DNA of 64,000 nucleotides from positions 2,084,501-2,148,500 of the forward strand of contig JAITYX010000077.1 in NCBI GenBank assembly GCA_021018815.1. Direction: 5' to 3'. Each line of letters starts with the position of its first letter. The first letter of the stretch is position 1. The notes under the pieces are model-generated. The model searched no databases and was not told where the DNA came from. It saw only the letters and a list, made by a program, of their open reading frames with translations. Made by a program: the position numbers and the translations under genes. This DNA comes from Talinum fruticosum (Eukaryota; Streptophyta; Magnoliopsida; Caryophyllales; Talinaceae). Shown piece after piece: positions 36,645 to 46,324 of the stretch.

Positions 36645-36793
36645 ACCCATGTTCAAGATTTTTTTTTTTTTTAAGGAGCCACAAAGGGCATTGCAATATA
36701 ATAGGAAATGAGGATTGAACCTGAGACATAATATTCTTAGGACCTCGGTCTTGACCACTAAGTCATGACCTCATTGGTACCCATATTGAAGAT
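36645..36793 (-). mobile_element. SINE with poly(A) tail and target-site duplication
   Basis: On the minus strand the body starts near 36778 with an A-box-like TGACTTAGTGGTC, has a B box GGTTCAATCC, and ends in an A tail (T run 36659-36674 on +). It is flanked by 15-base near-identical repeats: ACCCATGTTCAAGAT (36645-36659) and ACCCATATTGAAGAT (36779-36793). Pol III boxes, A tail and a long target duplication together define a tRNA-derived SINE of about 120 bp. The two mismatches in the duplication suggest a moderately old insertion. Confidence 0.85.
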
Positions 36794-36794
36794 T

Positions 36795-37980
36795 AATTAA
36801 TATCTAATCTAACCAAAAAATTAATGTTATAAAAAATATAAATAATAAAATTCTTTTTGAGAAAAAAACATGAACAGCTCTTCTTTATAATGTGCATGCA
36901 TGATGTATATTCATGGTGATCTGGTCAAATTAGTACTAATTTGAAAATAATTTTAATTTTTTATTCCTTATAATTCCATTAATGACCAAACCTTCAATAC
37001 AGATCAACTGGCATGGTTGTCATGAAAATTGGGGATTTGATTTGATCTGATCAACGTAATTAACACATTTTTCTTGAATTAAGAGCCTTTAAATAAATGC
37101 CTTAACTTCATTAAAAAAATAAATGCATTAATTAATTACTGAGGGTCTAAACGAAATCACTAACTACCACGTTGCCCTACTTTAATGAGATAATTCACCC
37201 GTTTTATAATAATTATCACTTTAATTAATATTTTTTAATAATTTAACGTAATTAATTAAAATGTGTAAGATTTTTGGTTGACTTAATTTAATAAAGAGTA
37301 TTATGTATGAATCGAACTGAAGAAAATTGGCTTTGTTAAAGACCGCAACAATGATGACGGTCTCATCTCAATAAGATTTTAGGAGATACAAACAGATATA
37401 AATAGTCATATTTCTGTGAGAAAATGCTTTTTAATAGATTAGAAAACTTTATATATGCAAAAGTACAAAGAAATTGGACTAAACAATTAACACAACTAAT
37501 TATAATTATTATGAAACACGCAAGAGACTATTGACTCTGTTATAATTAGAATTCAATTTTCAGCATTTTATGGAGAAAGTAGTGGATTTGAGTATGAACG
37601 ATTTCTCCAATATGGTTTTTTAAAACCCCCACAAATTAATTGTAGTGACAGCTATGTAAAATTTGTAATCAAAATACTGTGAATATTTTCGGCCTTAAAT
37701 TAATTAGACAATACAATACAACGGGACAGCAGAAAATCCAATTTGAGATTTAATGTTTCGGAAACCTTAATCTTCTAGACCACAACTAAGACCTCATTAG
37801 ATGCCCTTTGTAATTGAGTATATATGAATGAGATTAAAAAATAGAGAAAATTTAATCAAATTATTAAATAATGAAATGTTGCTCTATATTTTTTCACATA
37901 AGGTAAAAAGAGGAGAAACTGCAATTTAGGCCACTCTTCTCACAATGGATTCATCTAAATTATCATGTGTCAATATGTCT
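36795..37980. other. AT-rich intergenic DNA
   Basis: No coding signal, repeat or transposon end could be identified here. Confidence 0.45.
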
Positions 37981-37989
37981 AAAAGTAAG

Positions 37990-38450
37990 TTTGAGGGACA
38001 ATTTTTCCATACAAAATGAGTAGTGGTTGTGTGACCGTAGTGTGTCATCCAATCCGCTACTCCATTTGCTTTTTGAATATATGATTGATGATGCACCTAT
38101 CAAACCTTGCTATCATTTTCCTGATGTCCTTAATGATGAAGTCGATATGCCAGGGCGTGTTAACTTTCCTTTGATACAATCAATGATCACCTTATTGTTA
38201 CCTTCAATATGAAGTCTTTTGATATTTGCTTCAATTGCCTGTTGTAACCCAAATCTGAGTGCACTATCTTCCACAACTAGGATAGTTGTATGCCCCAAAT
38301 TAGTTGCGCCCGTAACAAGGAGATTACCGGATTCGTCTCTTAAAAGGAATCCCATAGCAAGCATTACAGTTAATAGCTGATCCATCAAAATTAAGCTTGA
38401 TGTATCCATTTGCGGGACGATTCCATTTAACAGGTTAGTTTCGCTTCGAT
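37990..38450 (-). pseudogene. decayed RNase H domain of a plant LINE-type retroelement
   Basis: Read on minus from about 38450, the order is that of the RNase H-like domain at the end of plant LINE polyproteins. It begins with GYIKLNFDGSAIN (catalytic Asp in NFDGS), then GFLLRDESGNLLVTGAT, VEDSALRFGLQQAIE (catalytic Glu region), LHIEGNNKVIIDCIKG, DIRKMIARFD, and ANGVADWMTHYGH (final catalytic Asp). The pieces lie in different frames, with breaks near 38345, 38140 and 38060, so it is non-functional. No reverse transcriptase is visible upstream, so it is a 5'-truncated insertion or a remnant. Confidence 0.8.
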
Positions 38451-39183
38451 CTTAACTTCTTTGTAGTATTGTACAACTCGGTTGAAAAACGTTTTCTTGA
38501 TTTCCATTTAGCAGCCGCTCTCTTTGCTCTAATGAGTACTCTAATTATCAAGTTGCTCTATATATATCATATGAAATGAATATAATCAATAACATAATTA
38601 ATCTAGCATAACAAAAGAACTTCAACTAACCGATTATCAAGTTCGAGTTATCGTATTGTGAATTACCGAAACAATTTATATAGAAAAAGATTTATCTTTT
38701 ATAAATTGAGTGATCATAACAATGAACTATGCTACAATAAATGTCGAGGATAAAAATTTCAACACACAAAAAACAGAAAGGGACCACAAAATTGAATTTT
38801 TATAATGGTCCATGGTATACAACTATAGAATTCAAAGTGCCCTCTTCACTATTATGACTTATGAATATGCTAAAGAATATTACTAGCTAATATCTCCTAC
38901 TATTATTGTCGTATGGGAATAATTATTATTATTTTTTTAATGGATGGGAATAATTATTGTATGCCTTGTGTGGAAATGGCGTAAGGGATTATGAGACCGC
39001 ATTGTCTATTTAGATTTTGGAATTTAATTACATTATTATATATTACTCAATAATCACCTCTCATTTTTCTAACTTTCTTTATTCATATGGTTAGAAATAA
39101 ACCACATCTAAAAAGGGGAAAAATAAAGGAAGAAAAATAGAATTAAAAGGGAATTAAAATGGTTGGTAGATGAAAATGAAATG

Positions 39184-39186
<3 letters not shown>

Positions 39187-39254
<68 letters not shown>
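39187..39254. repeat. long (TA)n microsatellite
   Basis: About 34 perfect TA units. Confidence 0.95.
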
Positions 39255-39257
<3 letters not shown>

Positions 39258-39394
39258 CTATAATATATTCTACCCAAGCACATGCATGAATACTCCACTT
39301 TTGATTGGTTCATTTTATTCCAAAATAATTAATATTTTTTTCTAAATTACTCATGATAACAAGGGATTAGATAGTTTGATTAATAGCTTTTCAA

Positions 39395-39685
39395 TATGAC
39401 ATTTTAGGGGTTTTGGTTTTTGACTTATTAAAAAGCTATTTAAGATATTTAGTAATTTGGTTTTTTAACAACTTTTTATTCTAAAAATTACTTTCAAAAT
39501 ACCTAATTTTAGTAATTTATTGTGACTGATTTTTTGTAAATTAGTTTTCTGTCTATCTTTTTGAAAACAACTAATTTTAGCAAACACTTTTATTGAAAAC
39601 AGCTAATTAAAGTAAACAAATAACGAAACAGATTAATCCAATAAGTCAATAGCAAACATCTATCAACCGATTATCAAACAGGGCC
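39395..39685. mobile_element. candidate degenerate hAT-like MITE
   Basis: The right end reads, as reverse complement, GGCCCTGTTTGATAATCGG then GACTTATTGGATTAA, a form common at ends of plant hAT-type MITEs. The left end carries GGTTTTTGACTTATTAAAAAG, which partly matches it in inverted orientation. No clear 8-bp target duplication was seen. Confidence 0.35.
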
Positions 39686-41005
39686 AAGATGAGGAAAAGG
39701 AATTTGAACTGACTGCTACTCAATCTTTGAAATATTCAGATTTGGTGTCTTGTAGCAAGAATGGTGAGAGGAAATTTTGGAAGCAACCCGATGCTAGGGT
39801 GTTTGAGCTGAATTTTTATGCTGGGTTGTCGACGATGCATGGGTTTCCATGGGGCTGAACTAGACGAGATACACTACTTGTCATTTTGCAATTGAAATGA
39901 CTCTTGACTATGGCCATCATTTCCAAGCTTCGAAATAGAGAGATTTCTAGTAACTTATGTTCGAATTTTGAGTTTTATTATCTTTAATAATTATGTTAGA
40001 AAGGGGTGTACTTCGATAGCTCATGCAATCATCCATCTCTAATCTTTCTCATTTCAAGAAGGAACTTGGATAGAACAGATGTCAGATTTCATTAACAATC
40101 CGACAATAACGGACACGTATACTTACATTGAGAATTTATGAATATAATACATCTTATTTTATTGTCTAAAAAAACTTGAAAAAATGGATTTAAAATTATA
40201 TTTTAGGGCATAACTAGCCGACCTAGGTATCAACGATGAATGTATAGAATTAAATTGAACATGATTGAACAAACATTAGAGAAACTTTCAAAAATTAGGT
40301 CTATCGTTTATGTGATGTGTGCTTTTTCTCTCCATTTCTCCCTTTCTTTTGCTAACCTAAGCATTAAATCCTCGATCCCTACTCAAATCACGTACATATT
40401 TAATGATGGGCATAAAACAAGTTCTTTGACATTCGTGGGGATTTGATCATACATGAATAACTAGCGTACGTGTGCAAAGAGTTATACAAAACATGTGAAT
40501 TGTATGGAGAATCAAATAAGAATCTAGGAGAATAGTCACGTTAATTTGACCCATCATATTACGTAATACATTTGTTTTCAAATTGTGAGCCCCCAAAAGT
40601 TATTGGTGATAAGATTCATACATGATGAGTTAGGATATAGTCATTGAAAGAAGAAATAACGGTAGGATTAGGTATGTTTATATGTTGTTCATTAAATTAT
40701 AAACATATTAAGCCGCAGAAAGTCAATGACTCGTCCATAAGAAACGAGAAAATAAATTAGGGTTTTCTAGTGAGAAAAAAGAACAAAGGAGATAAAAACC
40801 TACAAATTTGCGAGTTTGAAGTTTTGAGCAAGAGTAAAATGTACGCATGTATGTGGAAAGATACCTATAATTGCACCAATAAAATATATATAAAAAATAT
40901 ACGAACTCATTATATGATTGCATCACGTCATTTAAGTGTCAATCTAGTATATTTTACAAATTTATTTAAACTAATTACATTAACATATTTAACTACTCAT
41001 ATTTA

Positions 41006-41722
41006 GGTGGTGATCTCACCCGATCCATTATCCACTCATACATCACTTGTTTATCACTCATTTAATTTTACATATTATAAAGTTTAAATATCCTAACTAA
41101 TCCTACATTCCCATATTTTTCTAATCTATTTATTCTGTGATTATTATATATAGATATGATATCTATTTATAATTATTTTATATTTTCAAAATGTGATTTC
41201 CTCCTATATTATCGCATTTTATTAAAATGGATCAAAGAATGCGGATAAATAATTTTGCCGGTGGTGGATAAAGCGGATGATAAATAATGAACTAATGCTA
41301 GTTGAAGTACACTCGACTCGAATTTAATATATTGTCAGGTCTATCGTATGATATGAATAACAAATCTTTTCATTTCAACATTTTATAATTAGTGATTAAT
41401 GTTTACTATTAATTATAATTAACAAGTAACGGTTATAAGTGTTTTCAATCATCAAAATTGGGTTATTTTTTGTGACCCTTTTACTCTTTGATTGTCAATT
41501 TGTTACGTCTAAATATAATACCCATTTATGATTATTTCATTTATTTTTAAAATATAATTTCCTCCTTACATAGCATTGGTTGTTCTCGTTTATTTCATCT
41601 ATATTATCACTTATTTATTACGATAAATTATTTTGTCGAAGATAGACGGAACAAATAAATTTAAACGATGAATGAATGCAAATAAAAATACATTCGAATT
41701 CGATTTATTGTCAGGTGTACCC
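41006..41722. repeat. two diverged copies of one unidentified repeat
   Basis: Copy A (41006-41352) and copy B (~41490-41722) share the order TTTATAATTATTT.., ATTTCCTCCT.., ATAAATTATTTTG.., and CGAATT..ATT. Both end with ATTGTCAGGT followed by a short flank. This suggests a local duplication or two insertions of the same element. Confidence 0.55.
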
Positions 41723-41799
41723 ATACAATATTTGGACTCCCACATACGACGGCGTAGGGGGAGACAGAAAAAAATAGAGATTTTCCCGTCTACGTCAGC

Positions 41800-41811
41800 G
41801 GTGACGTCACC
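41800..41811. promoter_or_regulatory. perfect palindrome GGTGACGTCACC (bZIP-type ACGT site)
   Basis: A 12-base perfect palindrome with a TGACGTCA core, the form bound by plant bZIP factors. It lies in a locally GC-richer block without an adjacent gene, so a function is doubtful. Confidence 0.35.
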
Positions 41812-42534
41812 ACAGCACTTGGTGCCAAAACTCTCTCAGCCGTACACTTAGAAAATACATATGTACGGATAAATTTAACTTGGAAAAAAGGATATCTTAA
41901 AAAATACTATAATTGAGAACGGGTCCCGCGTTTGAGGCCTTGTCGTGTGCGTTTTGTCATAAAACGACACGTAGAGAAAGGACACCGTTTCTATCACCGC
42001 CCAACATTTTTCAAATCTAAGGGCTTGTTTGGTAGCAAGAATATTTCGGCCCCATCTCGTGCTGGTTTATACTCTCAACACTGGTTCATTATCAATACCT
42101 CACAAACACAGTAGACGTCCCTGTACTTGATAAGTTTATGGTAATTTTTAAGTGCTGGTGGTTCTTTTTTTTTTGAATTTATTTATTAAATAGTCATAAT
42201 TATATTTTGGGTGAGAGTGTTTTCTGAATTTTCTATATGGATCTTTAGGAATCGATTATTCTATCTATAGGAATGTTTATAGGGAGGGTGTAGGTGTCAA
42301 ATTCAGATTTTTCTACACTTTATGGAAAACGAAAGTTATAATAAGAGTTGTTATTAGTGTTATTATTATAAATTTTATAATATTGGATCGAGATAACAAT
42401 AATTTTTAAGATATTGGATCAGAAAAAGTCGAATTTAAGATATAAGTAGCACCAACCATTACAACTTACTGAACTTTCAATATATTTTATTAGAGTATAA
42501 CATTTTTTTGAACTTTCAATCATCATCTTATCTT

Positions 42535-42720
42535 TTTGGTTGAGATGATTTATGATATAGTATCAAAGCGGTTTTAAGTGAAAGGTTTCATGTTCAAATA
42601 TTAATATCCTCTATATTGAATTATTTTTCAAGGTAATAAAGGGTTTTTATAATATATGCGCTTCAAACCTATAGGGCATTTGTGCAGGGAGGCACCTTAT
42701 AGTAGAATACATTCTTAAAC
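42535..42720 (+). mobile_element. SINE-like fragment with tRNA-type boxes
   Basis: TAGTATCAAAGCGGTTTTAAG resembles an A box and CATGTTCAAATATTAATATC contains a B-box-like GTTCAAATA. The rest (TTATAATATATGCGCTTCAA) has the look of a dispersed element. No ends or target duplication were defined. Confidence 0.35.
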
Positions 42721-42889
42721 ATATTTATTCTAAGTAATTTGACTGAAAATGCCACAATTTCAGCTCATCTGCGCTATATATTTTAATTACTAAAAATAAT
42801 AGAATAGATTTCGAAATTCAACTTATTTTGATCCCATGTTCCAAATTCATATTATTCTAATCCAAACATCCAATTATATAAAATAGGAT

Positions 42890-43639
42890 ACTTTATTCAT
42901 TTCGTAATATTTGTCAGCTTTGGTTTGTAAAGAAATACCAAAGAAATATAAAATTTATGACAAAATTTATATTAAAAAACAAGTTGCCTCTAAATTGATT
43001 TAGAAATGAAAAAATTTTAAAAATAATTAATAAGGACCAATTTGGCAAGCTAGTCACTAATATGTCATTAGAATTATAAAGTGATAGATATTATTGTTAG
43101 GATCGGGAGTTCTCAAACAATAAAATTAGAAAAATTAAAGAAATAAACAAGAATGAGACACGAGAATTTTTAATGTGGAAAAACTTAAAACGGAAAAAAA
43201 CTACGAATGATGCACTAGAATACCGAATAGCTTTACAAGGATTTTCACTCAAACTCTCTCCACCTTACACCTTACTCTTGCTATTCTTAATGATCAACAA
43301 TAGAGGATTACACTGATTAAATAGCCTAATCAGTCATTACAACATTTACAAGCAATGAACCAAGGCAATAACTACAAAAAATGAAGAAAACGGACAAAAA
43401 CTCAACAGTAGGGCCAAGTTACACATGGCATGGTCATGCCAGTTGGCAGCGTTCTACCCTCTTTTTGCGTTTGCTTCATACTCTAGCTTGGTCGTGCCAC
43501 TCTTATCATGACCGTGTCGCCTTCTTATGTGAGCATGCCATCTTCATTACTTGTAAAACCCCGAGCCCAACCAACTATTAGACTCTATAACCCAACAATT
43601 ATAAAAAAAAAAGGTAGTTAAAATAAAACCGATGGAATA
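42890..43639. mobile_element. old Stowaway-like MITE copy split by a solo LTR
   Basis: Left part 42890-43094 and right part 43603-~43639 align in order with the more complete MITE at 44231-44554. Shared blocks are AAATTTATGACAAA, AAGTTGCCTCTA, AAGGACCAATTTGGCAAGCT, GTCATTAGAATTATAAAGT on the left and GGTAGTTAAA on the right. The break coincides exactly with the solo LTR. Confidence 0.7.
43095..43597. mobile_element. solo LTR with 5-bp target duplication ATTAT
   Basis: The 503-bp element begins TGTTAGGATCGG and ends CTATAACCCAACA, giving short inverted ends TGTTAGG/CCCAACA with canonical TG..CA. ATTAT occurs directly before (43090-43094) and after (43598-43602). No internal retroelement sequence is adjacent, so LTR-LTR recombination has removed it. 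The phrase GAATTTTTAATGTGGAAAAA inside is common in plant LTRs, but I cannot assign the superfamily. Confidence 0.88.
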
Positions 43640-44230
43640 CCATTATTTTTAAAAGGATTCCGAGGGCTTGCCCCTCTAGTGCACCAAAGAGTAAGTATAG
43701 TCACTTAGAATCAACCAGTTTCGTTGTATTGTGTGGTTTATGATCTGATTGATCAATTATGATGTAAATTAAAAGGTGAAGGAATCTCAAAACTTAAATC
43801 AAAATACTTAATAGTATGGCGATACATTTATACAAAACTTCTACCTCGAGCACACGCAATGGAGCCATAGACAATCAAGTGAAATCCAATCCACGAAATA
43901 ATTTGATCTATGGACAGCATCGTTGTGGTAAAGGTCGTAACGCCGGAGGAATCATTACCGCAAAAAGAAATAAGCATTATAGAATCAATTTATGATTAAT
44001 ATTTGTTTATATTAGAACAAAAAGTTTGGATGAGGGCAGAAAAAATTCGTAAAATGTGGATATGGAAGTGTAGCCAGCTTGACTCTTGTATATCATTTAT
44101 AATTTTTGTCCTAGATATCTTCGTGTGACTGGTCTATTTTAATATATGTGCGTATATAATAAATGATACGCATACATCCAATTTTCATCAATTCATATGT
44201 ACATTCAACTTAAATGTTGATAGGAACATA

Positions 44231-44554
44231 TTCCTTCCGTTTTAAAATACATGCTATTTTAAGATTATGCGAAAATATTAAAAAATTATAAAATTTATGA
44301 CAAATTTTTATGTTAAAAGACTAAGTTGCCTCTATATTTTATTGAAAATGAAAATAATCAATGAAAAAAAGAAGAGAAACAAAGCGACATGTCATTTGAA
44401 TTATTGGAAATGAAGAGAAACAAATTATTGGAAATAAAAATAAGGACAAAGTTGGTAAACTAAGCAATTATCATGTCATTTGAATTACAAAGTAGTAAGT
44501 ATTATGAAACGAGAAAAGTTAGTTAAAGTGACATGTGTTTTGAAACGAAGGGAG
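44231..44554. mobile_element. Stowaway-like MITE (Tc1/mariner type)
   Basis: Inverted ends of about 30 bases: left TTCCTTCCGTTTTAAAATAC, and right, as reverse complement, CTCCCTTCGTTTCAAAACAC. TA flanks both sides (44229-44230 and 44555-44556). The CTCCCTCCGTTTCAAAA-type end and TA duplication are diagnostic of Stowaway MITEs. The 324-bp interior is AT-rich and non-coding. Confidence 0.85.
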
Positions 44555-44559
44555 TATTA

Positions 44560-46200
44560 AAAGAATAATGAAAATAACTAACCAACAAAGTGAACTAAGG
44601 AGTGAGCCAATCATATTTATATATATAAATTAAATTTAAAATATTAGCAAAAGTAGGTTAAAAAAGAAAGAAACAGATGAGTGAATTTTAGTATTTAACA
44701 AACTTTCTAATATTAGAAAAAAATATGAGATGAATTTTATTGGTCATCCAATTTTTTAAAAAATTTTAGGACATCACCATGAATATTTTTCAGAGAAACA
44801 ATAAATTAATGTACATGATATTGAATTGTGAAAATTAAACGAGAACCATAAATCCACACTCTAAGGATCTAGATGCGGAATTTGTTTGGCCACAAAATTC
44901 ACTAACTTGTATAGTGTTGGTAGTGGGGTGGGGATCCCTGGTCCTGCCCAAGATCAGGGAAAATCTTCCTAACCTGTTTGGGTATGGGTGGGGTAAAGAA
45001 TTAATTCCTCGGGAGGGGATGGGGCGGGGACGGAGGGAAAATTTCTCCTTTGTCCCGTTTCTTGAACGAGTGAAATTTCCCGCCTAATCCCCTCTTACAT
45101 TGATATACATTATTATGAACGTTAAATTGTATATACAGTTTTTTGGTAGGAAGGTAATTGTAAGTGGAAAAATCTCAAAAGATTTTTAACAAGTAACTGA
45201 GTTTCTCCTGGTCTCAACCTATATCCTCAACGCTTAGTCTCACTTTCTCTCCTCTCGGCTCTCGGTCTCTTTCCTCCCGTCCATTGCTTAGGCTTAGTAG
45301 CTCTTATCCTTTGGATCTTGCTTTCTTCTCCGGGCCGGGAGGCTCCTCTAGATCTTGCTCTTTCCTCTCCTCGACTCTCGTTTTCTCCTTCTCTACTCTA
45401 CTACTCACAATTGCCCGCCACCAAACTCGAAGAATGCGTTCGAAATTACATACAAAACGCACATAACACAAAACATAAATAGAAATGAACATAAAAGAGC
45501 AAAACGAACATACACGAATAAAAACAAATAGAAATGAGTTGTTCAATAAAAATGAACAAACATAAACAAATATAACGTAACATAATCTATGAATAGATTA
45601 TATTTCTCATATAAAGTCGAACAGACCAGAAGCTCTCTTAAGTCACAATCCTCGCTCGCGATCGCTTCATCCTCCTTTTGGTTAGTACTACCGCCTCAAA
45701 TCATTTCATATCCGGGCATTAAAATATGACTTCGACAAAGCAATGCCCAGCGGGAGTAGGGGTGGGGAATATCCAGCTCGAACCTACTCTGTTGTCGACT
45801 TTAATTTTACATGTGACCGGTAATAATTAACATGTAAACTAAGAATTATGATTAGTTTTTTATATCTGAAAGAATTAGGATTAGTTTTCATATATTGTCG
45901 GTGATGAAAAATCTATAAAATAGCATAAATATGGTCAAATCAAGGGGACGAAAAAAGCCATCATTCTTGTGATGTGCTCCAAAGTTTTCGGAGAAAAATA
46001 TCTCGTCGAATTGATTTGTAGATTTTTGTAATAATTGAGGCCTAGAGATCAAAATCAATTGGGTTTCTTCTTCTTGATTATGGGAGGTACTTGTAACTTT
46101 TTTAGTTATAAAAATAAAATTTTAAAAATGGAGTTTTCGAAGGCTACATGCATAATTGATAAGAATATTCTTTTTTATTATTATTATTATTATTAGGCGA
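44560..46200. other. intergenic DNA with TE-like scraps
   Basis: A G/C-rich purine block at 44925-45080 (GGGGATGGGGCGGGGA) looks like part of a dispersed plant element. It is followed by a pyrimidine-rich stretch (45230-45400) and an A-rich quasi-periodic block (45440-45570). No gene is seen. Confidence 0.4.
45440..45570. repeat. A-rich quasi-periodic block (dispersed family)
   Basis: Words AAATAGAAATGAACATAAAA, AACGAACATACACGAATAAA and AATGAACAAACATAAACAAA recur. It is similar to 16800-17010 and, inverted, 9600-9710. Confidence 0.5.
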
Positions 46201-46204
46201 TTAG

Positions 46205-46324
46205 GAAGTCTTGATTTCTTGTTACTGTCGTGAGGCTACTCACGTGGCAAACATTTTAGCAAATATTGGAGTGAATTTAAATGTTGATGTCATTTCTTTT
46301 AGAAATGAGACATTTCTTGTATAA
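46205..46324 (+). pseudogene. C-terminal tail of a LINE-type RNase H domain
   Basis: A 39-codon open piece containing CYCREATHVANILANIGVNL, ending in ETFLV and TAA. CREA-x-x-VA-x-x-LA-x-x-G is the signature of the last part of the RNase H domain of plant LINEs (usual form REAN-x-VAD-x-LA). The usual catalytic Asp after VA is Asn here. Everything upstream is missing, so it is a fragment. Confidence 0.7.

Larger units (their letters stand above)
38460..41000. other. AT-rich intergenic DNA
   Basis: Besides the microsatellite and the MITE candidate listed separately, nothing gene-like is seen. Confidence 0.45.

Noticed and set aside
36555..36758. 67-codon minus ORF
   Set aside because: It overlaps the SINE and its A tail and has no protein-like features.
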